Below are positions 21,041-34,668 of a DNA stretch of 64,000 nt, piece after piece. This stretch comes from Xylogone sp. PMI_703 (lineage: Eukaryota; Ascomycota; Leotiomycetes), in NCBI GenBank assembly GCA_021399445.1, contig JAJTUQ010000003.1, positions 3,906,001-3,970,000 on the forward strand, read 5' to 3'. How positions within the stretch are numbered: position 1 is the first letter of the stretch; each line of letters begins with the position of its first letter. Below the pieces are notes generated by a model that was not told the DNA's origin, made no database searches, and worked only from the letters and a program-made list of their open reading frames with translations. The translations under genes and the position numbers were made by a program.

Positions 21041-24000
21041 GAACAGCTCGAACACATGCGTAATATTTAGTTGGGGGTCATACATTTGGTAAACAAGGCT
21101 CTGGATAGCTGAGGCTAGATTGGGTGTTACTGGGCATGGCGGTATTGGTGCGAAACGGTCAATAATGCGTTATGGCTTAGACTGATGATATTTTTATGCT
21201 TCTGGGTTCAATGCTGTGCTGGAGTACAGCACTATCTTTTTGACAGGTTAGGTGTTCTAGGCGGAGAGCGTTTGGTTTATAGCTGAATACCACAGTAGGG
21301 TAACGAATTTCATTTTGTCTGATTTCAAAATATATTCAATACGGATAAGTCTATGTCTCCATCTAGAAGCTTGACGTGTCGTAGCTTGGTTGACCAGCTC
21401 TGGTATGATCATATTCCCAGTTTTGATAGACAAGGGAAATCGCTGTCGTATCTTGCATCAAGTTACATACACCGTGTCGATATCACTTTCACTAGGATGT
21501 GTCTTCCAGAGCATAGAGCACGTCTTGTCATCACATTTAGTAGCAGAGCCACGCTAGCTTCTCTTCCCAACCACATGCCAACAAAAGAAACCAAATCATG
21601 TGAGTCAATGCCTTCGCTACTCGGTACTCTACTCGCTTCTCTATTTTATATTTATATTCCATCATCAACAACCTCAACATCAACCAAAAAAAAAAAAACA
21701 ACAAACCACTTTTCATTTAAAAAAAAACTCAAAAAAGACAGTGATGATGAACAAAAAAATACCCCCCGCAGAGACGCTCCTGGGAATTACACTTTGGGGG
21801 CGCCGTACCGATCAGCAATATCCCTATATACATAATATACCGAGTAGTCTCAGGCATATACATATTAGGGCAGAGTGGTCCACCAAGGTAAAGGAGACTC
21901 CCAGAGAACCTGGGCGCCGTATGCGAATACCAGTGTGCCACAACGACCGACTTTCCGACGTTGAGGTTTTGTTTGCTTATTTGGGGTTATATAGATAGGT
22001 AGTGAAGTTTGTGAGGCTTGTGGGCTTGGGTGGATTTCCGTTTTGGGAATGTCAGGTGTGTTCAGGGGGACAGGGGGTAGGGGAGATGGGTTTTTGAGGT
22101 AGTGCAGATGAGATTACGGAGGTTAGCGTTCTGAGTTTGGGGCTTGGTGTGTTTTGGGGTTTCTAGAGTGGACTTTTGGGGGGTATTTTGGAGAGCTTGG
22201 GTTCTTTATTGGGGTCCTTTTTGAGCTGTCGTGGTCTTATGTCTTGATATAGTGATGGTTGTTCGTTGTCTGCTACTACTGTGCATTATGATACGTAGTG
22301 GAATATCTAATAACCAGATACTATAAGTTATGAAGCTTCAGTTTCAACTCTTAGCTCAGAGACGAGAACTTTAGTGGGGTCTAGACAGAGGTATCACATT
22401 ATTAGACATCTGACATGAATTAGACTTTCAACTATCTCTGATTTATATGGTTGGTTATAGGTTGGTATTCTAGTGCCGAGGGAATTGAAATAAGCAGAGT
22501 GTGGACCCCTAGGATCACACCTATCCATCTTGCTCCGTGTTATACTCCATACGTACTGCCAGAACGTATGGTAACAAGCTGCCCATGGGTAATGTATCCT
22601 GAACCAACTTATGCACATATATTCCGTCCCAGTCTCCTTGGTTTAGTTCAAGCATTTCTAGGATATCATCATCACTGTTCACTGATATCCAGTAGTGTTG
22701 TTCTGGACAATCGAAGCAAGCAAGGTCTCGGTATCTAAGGCTCGGTATTATCTCTTGTTCCGAAGAAACTGATAGATGCTTGTCATTTATGGATCTGCAA
22801 TATTTTTTTCATCCTTTTGGGAGGCATAGCTCCTGTTATGTGCAAATAAATAGATATCTTCCATGCCAGCACCAGCAGGCGAACTTACTAGTGAGTGTTG
22901 ACCATCATCTTGGTCTAAAATGCATATGACGAGATGCCATCACATTTCCGAGGGTAACGGCTAAGTTATCCTGATATATAGTAAGGTCCAGCCAATTCGA
23001 TGAATTCTGTCACGAACCTCCCTGACAGGAGTACTCGTGCATACCGACTTATCTTTGAACTGGATTCAGGAGATGTGTTTATCACTGATCCCAACACTAG
23101 ATGTTGAAAATTGACTTTGTCTCAGAGGTAAAATGCAAGAAAAAAAGACCATAGCAACGAAATTAGATAGTATAAAACCAAGATACACTGCTACTTGAAG
23201 TACAAGCCTGGGAAACAAAGTCAAGCAAGCTCCATCCCACTCAGATTCAGCACATGCTGAGTTGGGACTTTAAACTATATTATTGCTACTATGACTCAAA
23301 AGAATTATTAAGCAACATCATATTAGCTCTTCTGGTGGGAGATAGTTCGCACCCAATATCAGAAGACAGGCGGTTAAACCTTGAAGTGTACTATCAGAGC
23401 CAAAAACAAGGCTCCAACCACGAAAAGAAATACAGATGAAACAACATGGACGTCGTAACTACTAGTGAATTCAATAGTTCCAGGAAGAACAGTTGAATAA
23501 CCTGCTACATCTCAAAAATTCATCCCAAAACTTGACAATGAATTCGAATCACTAGGAGAGATACACCAATACACCAATGTATGATAGCAGGGAAAAAATT
23601 AACTTGACAAAATAGTTAGTAGCAGGGAACCAAACGCATTTTTTCGATACCAGTATCTACAAGCCCGATCTCGAACATAATAGCAAAATATCCGAAATGC
23701 GTTTTCTGATGTGGCGAAGAAAAACAATATATATAATATGAAAGGTACATCCCCCTTTCAATAACTCAGAGAAAAAAAAGTACAGAAAGAATAACCTCAT
23801 CTCTTGACACCACATACTTCCACGGAATAATTCGAATATTGTGCAAAATGGAATAATATGCATTCACATTTACCTACCTTGACATTTTATACTAAGGAGC
23901 TAAGCTCGTCCTCTGGCCAAACAATACGTATAAAATGAGACGTGAGAGGTGAGAAGGCTAGATGCGGGGTGTGCATATAGAGATGTGCTGGATATTAAGA

Positions 24001-24400
24001 GGAGTATGTGCGGAGAGAAGCTAGGAGGGGATTGAATGCAAATGAAAGTATGGCTACTCTCCTTTTTACTCTATGAAATATGATTACATGAGACTACCGT
24101 AAAGTTTCTGTAGAGTCTTCTGTAGCCATCACTGTGGAAATATGGTACCTTACCTTCTTTCCTTCTCTCCACTCATCTCAGTATGAACACTAGCTCTTTG
24201 GACAACAAAAAGGGAGCTCGAAGATGAAGAAACAACCTACACTACACTACAAAGCCCCAGAACGCACCGGGAATAACCACCGCCACATCAGATCAGAGCA
24301 GCGCAGGGAAAGATCTCCAATAACATCCCACCTTTTTCTAATTGGCCATAAACTCACTCCGATGGAAAAAGGGGAGAAGGCACAAGAGTCCTACAACCTC
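21041..24400. other. Gene desert, left part
   Basis: No credible gene. Composition is AT-leaning, with homopolymer runs (A-rich near 21687-21700 and 21719-21727) and T/G-rich stretches at 22010-22260. A TACTCCATA motif lies at 22543-22551. Open frames are short and have no recognisable motif. Confidence 0.45.
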
Positions 24401-27400
24401 TGACATCATCTTGCTTCCCCACAGAATCCCCAGGACCCTTAACCGAATCTCTTCTTCCTTCCATGTACATTACAGTACCACTGTACTCCATACGGTAGCA
24501 GTGAAAGCAACAGTAATTGTGCAGTACTGTACAGCATCACGAGAGGTCCAAGCAACAGAACCAGCACCCCTAGAAAATCAGGGTTCTATCTTCCCCATGT
24601 CTAGCCCCACGCCCATAACACCAGCACCAGCACCAGCACCAGCAGTGGCGTGGGGCGTAGGTGTGTGGCGCGTGGTCTGAACTCTGTTGATCATTTCCAC
24701 AACATCTGCATCCGTTGATGCTTTTCCCATCTTCTTTCCTTTTCTTGACATGCTCCCGGGGCAGGGTACGGCAGGATCTCTCTCTTCACCGCGGGTCCCC
24801 TGGGGGGAAAGTGGCAGCAAGTAACGTGCGTGAGTACGTACATATGTGCCACTACGGCACCAGTATCCGGTGTGAGGCTCGAGGAGGCTGTCGTAGTTTC
24901 ACTTGGTACTGTGTATGTTCCGCTGTTCCACGGGACTGGATTTGGTTCGATGATAGCGCCGTCTACTTTGATGTTCTCTACCGCCAGACTAAAACCCAGC
25001 TAATTGGCTTTCACCTTCCCCACAGATTCACATACCTACTTTAGTCGTACTACCTCCCGTGTATTTTTAGTACAGTACCGGTGACGGGTACAAAGATGTA
25101 CTAGTGAAACCCTTCTTGGCTCACTCTCGCTTTCGACTGGCTCTTGTCTTTCTTCTGCGGCTGGTCAGATCCTTAACAGAAAAAAGAGGTTCCTTGTAAG
25201 GGGCAAAGTCAATAAATTTTTTTAGGGAGGGTGGTTTTACGGGGTATTATGACGGTGGTGGCGCTTTGGTGCAGCCGGTTTTTTCTTTTCCTGATTGGGG
25301 TTTCCATCAAAAACCTTTTTAAACTTTTTTCTGCGAGGCTGTTATTTTCGTGTGGTATTGAGCCGTTTAGGAATTATCAAGATACCAACCTCGTGTTGAT
25401 GTAGCTGTAAGGTGACGTATAGCACTATGCAGCGTAGTAAGGTATCTTACGATTCCCACAAGCTGAATGACTGAAACCTACCAGACTGGTGGCTCTCTTG
25501 TCTAGCTACCTACAAAACCTTTACCGTCTGTCTGCACCCGGCTTGGGCTCTAATTTCGGATTTGATGATTAGAAGTCGGTACCTCCATGCATATCCAGCG
25601 ATAGGCCCCTTTCTATGACCAGTCGAGCCAGACATGCCTGCGTAGTCAGCCCTTGCCCCGGATTAAGCTTAGGCCCTGAGCCTGAGCTTTCGATTTTGTG
25701 GAGAATCCTTGCCGCCAGATGTAATTTCAGCAAAACGGGCTGCTGGTTGCTTCTGCGCTGCGCGGGGCGTGCGGTTACAGTGGCGATCCCAGCACCAGCT
25801 CGATGCCGAGCCGCCCTTTGCGGAAGGTGGAAGGGGATTATTCCAACAACGCATCAGTACGGAGCACTGTAATATTGCATTGTTTTTTGATACGTGAGGA
25901 CTCTCTACTGGGCTAGGATCCAGCCATACTGTCCAAAGGTACTGTACCATGGTGAGCCCTTGCCGTTCCTTGGACTCCTTTCTGGCTCGGCTCGGCATCA
26001 ACGCAGTTCGAGAAACCCGAACGGGCATGACGACGATGCGCGTGAGCGGCAAGGAAGGCAAGGAAGGGTCCTGGAAGATTCTTTCCTCGAAGGGCAGAAG
26101 AATGGATACTGTGTACTGCTACAACGCGAGGCCGGACTCAACGCTGGCGGATGGCAGAGTTGCCTCTGACAGGTTCTAGGCTGGATCGCATCTAGTGGGC
26201 GTGCGACGCCGTGCCGATGGTGGTCGATGGTGTCCCTGAACCGCGCTCAATTGGCCACGAGCTGTGTGTTCTAGCAAGACCCTGGAGATGCCCTGGAGCC
26301 CTTTCGTGCAGCAAAGTAGTCAGGAGATCTCGTAAGCTCCCACCGCTCCCTGGCTAGTTCTGGAGGAATCATCTACCGGTGCGAAGCAAGTCTGGGGTAG
26401 CCGTCCATGGGCCAGCCAATACCAAGCCGGCCTGCCTTCTCACTACGGTAGTACGAGGGAGCGATGCTGCAGCCATCTCAGCCCCGGGCAACTTCTGTAG
26501 GGCAAATGCAGAACAGGGGTGCGAGGGCTTTCCTTTGTGTCATCGATGGTTCATACACTCTCCTGGGCAGTTCTTAGCTCGCTGATGGTTTCTAAGTGCG
26601 AGTGCGGAATTAAGATGAAGATGCTTGTGCGTGACCGCCTGCCGTAGTCAGCAGTATTGGATATGGTACATCACAGTACAACTGTTGCAGTATCTACATC
26701 TTGTAGATGATACAACATGGGTACTGATCTGCTTTGCAAACCACCTTAAAATACCTAGCAATGTGCATCTGTGTCGGTGGGGAGCGGTATCGAGAAAAGG
26801 AGATAGGGGCTAGTACGGCAGTGTGAAAGAACTAACTCGGACACAGCTCCGGTACCCAGCAGTGTGTTTTGTGATTCGAGCAATTGGGTTGCAACACCCA
26901 CCAGGATTTGATGCTGCAAAATCATAATGCCTGTTGGGATTCGCACAGAACAGTTGCTGCATGTAACTCTCGAGGCACGGTTACCATCATCGTGGCCTTG
27001 ATCGTCCCTCACTTTCTCTGTGGTTTATGTTGCGCGAATTACTCTCGTACCTACTCACGCCCGAGCCTCTCTTTGGGCGCTGCTGGGATTTCCAATCTTA
27101 GTACGGTACTGTACGTACCGGTACGTCGCTGCCTCATCGAACGTCTTCTGGCTATCTTGCCTCACCTGATGCGGCCTTGCCCTTTCTGATCAGTTCCGTG
27201 ATAAGATTCTCCATGCGGATGCCGTGCCTTTTGGCACGTCCACCACAGACGTTTCGCAGCTAGACTAAAATTGGATCCGGAGCTGGGATGACACGCCCAA
27301 GAGGATGTTCTGGCCTGAGGATCCACTACTGTCTCCAGAAAGTCCCCATCCAGAGTCCGGCTGGTCGCCGGTGAAAAGGCAGAACGATCGTCAGCGTCGC

Positions 27401-30400
27401 AGTTTGTGCGCTGCCCTGTTTTCGATGAAACTCTGGTGCCAAGGCAAGGGACGGCCAATTCTTGTCCCGCCCCAAACCCACGGCTGCATGCCACGGCTTT
27501 GGCGCCAGTCCGCCCACAGCCTATGAGCTGAGCTCATGCGTCATTTTGCGAGTCTGGTCCGGGGGCGCAAAGGGAGTTCGATCATCGGCTCCAGGGACTC
27601 CACCCAGCACCCAGCGGCCGCGCTGATTGAGCGCGATGGAGAATATTCTCCCTCCCTGTCCGAGGGCCAAAAGCTGGGGAAGCCAGGGGTTTGCGATTGG
27701 CTGAGGCCACCCCGGACGCATGCCGCCGATGCTGCCTTCACTGGGTTGTTCAGCGACTGCGCTGGTCGCACAGCAGAGCGCAGAACAATGGTGTCGCAGC
27801 CAGCGCCCAGCAGACTTCATCCTTGGTACGGCCAGCCAGATACGAAAAATCATACCATTCGATGTACCTCCGGGTCAGCGACACGGGATCTCCCCTTCCT
27901 CCTTTCTCCTTCTCTCCTCTGCACGTCTCGGTGCGGGTGGTTGATGGATACAGCAATTATTATATAGCCCAGCATGGGACTCGGCGCAAGGGAAGACGGG
28001 GAGCAGGAAGGCACGGCGATGGCTGAGGCGTGCATGGGCAAATACTGAGCTACACCCTTTGCAGTATGCCTTCCAGGTCCGGTTCTAGTCCCGAGTCGAG
28101 TCACGCAGTGTGTCCACGGCCACCTGAGAAGATGCAACGCACCCGTAAGAGTAGCAAGTGCTGTCGCGATGCACTTGTGTCAGGGTCCAGTGTGCTGCAG
28201 GGAAGCTGCCCAATTTCTGCTGTTCACCTGATATCCTGAGCCGCTACACGGAGCCGAAGTGGGCGCAGTGCGGTCCTTCAATAATCCACCATCCAGCAGC
28301 CGATGGGAACCGGCCAGAGACAGACAATCGTGGCAGTCGCTGGGACTGCAGAGGTACTTGTACGGTACTGTGTCAGCGTCTACGGTACTTCGCAAGCCAG
28401 GTGGAATCTGCTACCAGACCGTGTAACCAGGTTGATCCGTCTCCATCAAAAGGGTCGAGAGCGTAGTCCATCGCATCGTAGCCCATTGCAGCTTGCATCG
28501 TGTCCCGCCAGCAGCCCTCCGTTCTCTGCCCATCGCTACATTCGCTACATTTGCTCCATCGCTACTGGTACCGCCTTTGGGGTTGCAGCTCGCCCGGTAC
28601 CTCGCCGAGTAGTTGCAGCAAGGGCGCATCAACCGGCTTGGTCTGCGACATGCGGCATTTCCAGACCTGCATAAGAACGAACACGTGCACCAAAGTACTG
28701 ATACATGCATTCCCTGGCACTTTATGATGCTGCCGCTGTGCTTCACGAGGCGCGGTTGGCGGTCGCCAGAAAGTCACCTGTCGTACTCCGTACCGGTATC
28801 TTATCGCTCGATGCCTGGGAGCTTGGACCGCATAGCGCCTTCTGAGGCTATCCGTCCCTGGGTCCCTTTGGGGGACCTGGGGATTGTGGAGATGATGGCC
28901 CAGCGACACCATCGACAAATTCAATAATCGTCATCCAGCGTGCACGCCACCGATGAAGGGAACAAAAATGAAAGGTTGAAGAACACTGTTGGATCACCCC
29001 ACACAATGTCCACTTATGATGCTGGGCCCGGAGCGTACCGCTCGTTAGATGGCCCTCCCTGTTGACACTGTACTTAGCCGGGTTAAGCTCCAGATGGTAT
29101 TCCTCGCATATGTTGAGGTTTATCCTTCCCGCAATAGCCAGGACTTGCCCAGCTCTGCCACCACCCATTTCAAGGGCATAGCTAACCCATCTTTGACAGA
29201 TTGGCAAATCAGCAGTGGGCTTCTGTATGATAAATGCTTAAATAAGAGTCTGCTGCCTCAGGAGCGACTGCATGCAACTGCACTAGAGACGACAGGGTGC
29301 CTGTGAGTTATCCGTTCATGATCGTACCTACATGATCGTGGCCACGCAAATTTGCCCTTCCTGCTCACATTAACTGGACGAAGGAGCGTTGAGGATCTGT
29401 GATAATGTAACCCTGTGACCAGCAGTGACATTAGCTCTCGAGTTTCCCAAGTTAGCAGTTATGACGTTCTGGTGACCAAGGAGAGATGCAGCCTGAAGTT
29501 CTGGGTCCAAAAAGTTCACGATGTGTGCTCACCTGTCTGTGGGCGGTATCCTCGGCTACGGTGCTGAGGACAGTAACAGGAAGGCCGTTAGGAACTCTCG
29601 GCCGCAATGCGTGAATAATTTACCATCCAGCACCAGAATTGTTCGAATGCATTATTGCCTCCTGCTCGGGGAACGTCAATCCCTTGCCTTCCGCACCTTG
29701 CCAAGTATTACCGTAGCGTAGTGCCGCGCTTGCCATCTTTTCATTCTTCTGACCTGAGAATCGATCGATCCTCGATACAGCTGTACACAGCCCTGCCTTA
29801 CCTTAAAGATGATTTATCCATCATCGACCCATTCTTGAAGGACATCGGTGGCATATCTGGGAGTCACTGCTTGTCGTTTTACCCGTATTGGAGGTTGGAG
29901 AACTTGGCTGGGCTGGCTGCATCTCTTCTGCTTGCATCTATTCGATTTCGATCGTTGATCTCTTCGTGGGTGCTGACAGGATCGAATGCTTTTGTTTCTT
30001 TGCTGTACACTGCAGTGCAGTGGCCATAGGCATCTGCCCCGAGTCCGAACCGCTGATACATGTATATCCCGCGCTTACGGGACCTGGAGTATTGTAGAGT
30101 CCTGGGCACGAGCATACCGTCCTTGGACCCGTATCCATTACCAAAGATCGTCTTGTGCCCGTCCGTAGTGATGGAACACTAACTGTGCCTTAATCCAAGA
30201 AGGTCGCAGAGGGTGTGAGGCGCTAATGAAGTTCGCCCTTGCCACATCCTTCCAGACTCTCTGGTGTTTGTCACCCCTGGGTCGTCCAGGCCCCAAAGGC
30301 ATTCGGCTCTCCACACTAGACGCCTGGACTCCATATTATTCTGTGGGCCATTGCGACGTCTGGCCTGCTGGACCTTTCCCCAATTGACTCGACCTGCTCC

Positions 30401-30999
30401 GCCAGACTCCAGACGGCTAACCTGCCAGATGCGACGGCGTTTAGCAAGGGAACTCGTGTCTGCTCAACCATTTCACGCGGAAGCCCCGAAAGACCCCAAA
30501 GCTCTTCTGCCCATTCAACCTCCTTCTCCTCCAGCAAACCCGCACGTAATCCACTGGAAAAATTTCCCGTCCAACAAGCAAAGTCAAGTATCGCCTGAGA
30601 ATAGCTTCGTCACGTCTCCTGGATCGTCCACTGTGTCCAGCTCATCCTTCGAACTCTGGAGCACTCGGCTTCGGCTACGGGTAAACACTTAGCAACGGCA
30701 GACGGATCGCTGTGTGGTTGCAGCACGCGGAAGCGATAACTGGCAGTCAGGCGCAGCACTTTCTTTGGCTGCATCCTGAACAACGTGTGGCCCTCGTTGC
30801 CCTTCATCACCACTCGCCTGCCTTCGCTCATTGGGACGCTGTAAGTCTGAACCTCGTTTCTCGCAATCCTGCCCCGCCGATTCTGCGTCAACAGCTGGAT
30901 CGAATGGAATATTGAGTTTGGGAATAGCATGCCAGAAACGACCCTCGTGAGACACCTGTCTGCTCGCACCTCAAGACCCTCTCCCGTTCAAGAGCGACG
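24401..30999. other. Gene desert, right part, upstream of the ADR1-like regulator
   Basis: About 6.6 kb with only short, overlapping open frames. Short GTAC-centred palindromes recur, for example at 24478-24530, 25070-25090, 27102-27125, 28355-28390 and 28784-28800, as do TACTCCRTA motifs at 24484-24492 and 28784-28792. The right end must contain the promoter and leader of the large regulator. A long leader with upstream ATGs is likely. Confidence 0.45.
24618..24644. repeat. CACCAG hexanucleotide microsatellite
   Basis: About four tandem CACCAG units in non-coding sequence. Confidence 0.85.
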
Positions 31000-33900
31000 A
31001 TGAGTGAACCGACAATTATTCAACAGCAACCGCTGGCCATGCCGGCTGCGACTCCATCTAATGCCACTGGGTCAGCTGCCGGTGCTGCTAATAATGGAGA
31101 TAATGGTAAGAAAAACCCCTCGAAAGCTTCACTTCCCACCCCCAAAATACAGTGCTGGAGCTTTCGTTTTGCTCCCTCGTTAGTGGATTGTTCAGCAATT
31201 CTGACAATGGATTACCCAGCCGCATCAACGAACACCACCACCACCAACAAGAGCCCAAACAATTTCCCGCCACCAAAAACCGACAAACCCAGACCTCACG
31301 TCTGTGGTACGTGCCAGAGATCCTTTGCACGATTAGAGCATCTGAAGCGCCACGAAAGATCACACACCAAAGAAAAACCATTCGAGTGCCCCGAATGTGC
31401 AAGATGCTTTGCCCGACGAGACCTATTGCTACGGCACCAGCAGAAACTCCACATGACCACTACACCTTCCTCGAGACCAAGAAACCGGCGGGAGAGTGTA
31501 GCAAGTAGCACTGCTGCAGGAAACTCAAGGGTCCGAAAGGGCTCGGTTTCCGGCGGTTCTACCATGATGAGACCCAGAGCAAACACAATTAGCCATGTCG
31601 ATGCACACCTGCCATTGCTTGGAGCCGCAAATATTGCTCCAGTAAGGCCTCCTATTGCTCCGGGCCATAGTCGGCATGCCAGTCTTGTTGGACTCCCAAT
31701 GCATAATCACTATCAATACGATGGCATGTCTGCAACTATGGGCCAACGAGGAATGAACCATGTACTACCAAAGCTGGAAACAAATGGCTTCAACAACATG
31801 GATATAGGTGGTGGACTACGAACTGCACCGGTGATTGCATTCAACAATGACTTTGATTTTGAAGGATTGTTCTTTGGACCGGGTTCTACTATCAACCCGA
31901 ATGCTCTCCATTACCAAGATTCGCCACAAGCCATGGCCATCGATTCCAACTCGCCTTTCCATAATGGGCTACCTGATATGGCAAGAAACCAGCCGATAGA
32001 AGAGAACTTTGACTGGATGAACGGCTTCGAGCAGCAAATGTCATTCAATGCTGCTAATGAGAACGCCATAGACGGCTCCTCGCCATCAGCAATTAGCACT
32101 GCCAGCCAAAGTGGAATCAGCGAAGTCATGTTAGACGGTTCAAACAATCCAGCAGCAGCTTCAGTGTCCATGTGGCAGCAATCTATGATGGCACCTCCAT
32201 TGATGACTACCAATCCGTTTGCAATGGATATGGGAGCTAGCACCTTCCCCGATTTGCTAAATACTGGACCATTGTCACCTACTAGCCTTCCACAAAAAAA
32301 CCCAGGTGACCAATATTTCTCAACTCCTCCTCCGTCAATGAGCTCTTTGAGCCCCTCTCTAATGTCAGGACTTAACACACAGAACATGCACCAATCTATT
32401 AGCTTTGGTGGACCGGAGACTCCCATGTCCATGAACGGCAGTATGCATGCTAGTTCCCCAGTTTCAACTCTTACAGACTCAACCCGTCAAGCTCTTCTTG
32501 CCGCTCTTGCACAATGTCAACCTTTTGGCGGACGCAAATATTCTTTTCCTACAGCAAGCTCGCCACTCTCCCCCCATTTTCCAGGTCGAATAAATAGTCT
32601 CAGTGAAGGAACTCGTTCTCTACCCAGCACGCATGATCTTCAACGATATTGCGCAGCTTATATCAAATATTTCCACCCGCACATGCCATTTTTACACATA
32701 CCAACTCTTACATTCGAACTGCCCATGAATTCCGGTACATCAAGAGGTAACGCAGGTTTGGTTGGTGGCCGTGGATGTCTTATTCTTTCCATGGCTGCAA
32801 TTGGTGCTCTCTATGAGATGGAGCATGCCCAATCAAAAGATCTGTTTGAGTCTGCGAAAAAGATGATTCAGCTCTATTTAGAAGAGCGCCGCAAGGCAGA
32901 TGTGCGGAAAGCAGATATTCGGAAGGCTGGCATTCCCGACCACAACACCAATGGATCCGAAAATTCCGTCCATACTCCTGTATGGCTGGTCCAAGCTATG
33001 TTACTGAATGTTGTATACGGACACAACTGCGGAGACAAGATTGCAGGAGATATTGCCAGCACACATTGTGCAGCTCTGGTCAGCCTTGCACGTGCAGCAG
33101 AGCTGCTCAAGCCACAGTCAGCTCAAAGTATCAGCCAAGATGTACAGATGGCTGATGATGGTCTATCACCTGACTCATGGAATACGATTAAGGTGGAAAC
33201 TCCTGAGGATCACGAATGGCACACTTGGAAAACAATGGAAGAACGCAAGCGAACGCTTTATGCAGTTTTTATTCTTTCAAGCCTCTTGGTCTCAGCTTAT
33301 AACCACACACCAGCCTTGACCAACTCAGAAATTATGCTAGATTTACCTTGTGATGAAGAATTCTGGATTGCAGAAAACGCCAATAGTTTCCATGCAAAGG
33401 GGGGTGCAAGAATGGCCAATCACAACCAAATTACGTTCCACGATGCATTAGGAGAACTCCTTCGGACAAGTGAAAAGCAGCAACAATTGCAGCATATGCA
33501 ACAACCATATGGTTTGAACTCGGATATCCCCACCACAGATCTCCGACCAAGCACATTCGGGTGCCTGGTGCTCATCAACGCGCTCCACAACTACATCTGG
33601 GAGACTCGACAAAGACACCACAACAAGATATGGACTAATGAAGAGACTGAAAAGATGCATAGACACATCGAACCAGCCTTGAAAGCTTGGCAGGCAGCAT
33701 GGGCCAGCAATCCTCACCATAGCCTCGAACGCCCAAATCCTTACGGCCTGGGACCCTTATCGGCCGATAGTATCCCACTCCTGGATCTTGCTTATGTGAG
33801 GTTGTTCGTCAATCTATCTAGGTCAAAGGAGAAGTTCTGGCAGCGAGACTGGGATGGAATGGCAGAGGAACTCTCGAGAGGCAGCGAAATCATACAGCAT

Positions 33901-34668
33901 GCAGAACACTCGCCATCCTCCAATATCGAGTCAGCTGACCCATCGGATACGTCTACAGCCAGCTCCATCTTCGTTGATTCCCCACCGACATCGACTTCCT
34001 CGCCTGAATTCAATTCTTCTAGGATGGCACCAAATCCTATGGGCCAGTTGTCCAACCCTGCTGGCTCTACAACGAAGCGTGAGCGGCACCTTCGCAAAGC
34101 TGCATTCTATGCTGCCGACTCCTTGTCAATGTCGGACAAGCTAGGTGTCACGTTTGCAGATTTTACGTCTCGCGAGCTTCCATTGCAGTCAGCATTGTGT
34201 GCCTTTGACTGTGCACAAGTGCTAGCCGAGTGGGTCGCAACAGTGCAAGAGCGAGTCGGTCGTTATCTCGGGATCCTAGGAAAGGATGACATCAACCTGA
34301 ACCAAGTTCCTGGTATCATGCTTCTTGAGGAAGAAGATGTCAAGCTTCTCACCAAAATCCAAGAAGTACTGAACAGTGCTGAGATTAAGATGAACTACGA
34401 GCTTGCTAGCATGGGTAGTGTGGGCCAGATGTCCGCTGCCAAGAGGATACCTACTTCCGATAACTGTGGTTATGCAGCAAAGATCTTGAGGGTTACAGCT
34501 TATATGCTGGATAAAGCTGCTGTCTGGCCTGGTATGTGATACTCTGATCTTATTAATGACGTTACACTAACATTACAAACAGTCACACATCTTATGGCAC
34601 ACAGTCTGGAAACTCAAGCTAACCATATGCGAGCAAGAGCCGAAGAATCTGTATCTCAGCGTGAATAA
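31000..34668 (+). CDS. C2H2 + fungal_trans transcription factor, ADR1/AmdX-like
   Basis: The start is the ATG at 31000 and the last exon ends at 34668 after an intron 34532-34582 (GTATGT...AACAG). A second likely intron, 31106-31195 (GTAAGA...TTCAG), is exactly 90 bp and stays open. The product is therefore 1175 residues if it is removed or 1205 if retained. Two adjacent C2H2 fingers carry CQRSFARLEHLKRHERSH and CARCFARRDLLLRHQQKLH, closely resembling the ADR1 pair, whose contact residues favour GG(A/G)G-type sites. A Ser/Asn/Pro/Met-rich middle region follows, then a fungal_trans (PF04082-type) domain from about residue 545 (YCAAYIKYFHPHMPFLHIP). The layout and size match AmdX of Aspergillus nidulans, a regulator of acetamide/acetate-related genes. 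Orthology is inferred; the targets here are unknown. It follows a nearly 10-kb gene desert. Confidence 0.9.

Noticed and set aside
31088..31586. Minus-strand open frames across the regulator's zinc fingers
   Set aside because: They are antisense shadows of a 3.5-kb coding frame with clear C2H2 fingers.
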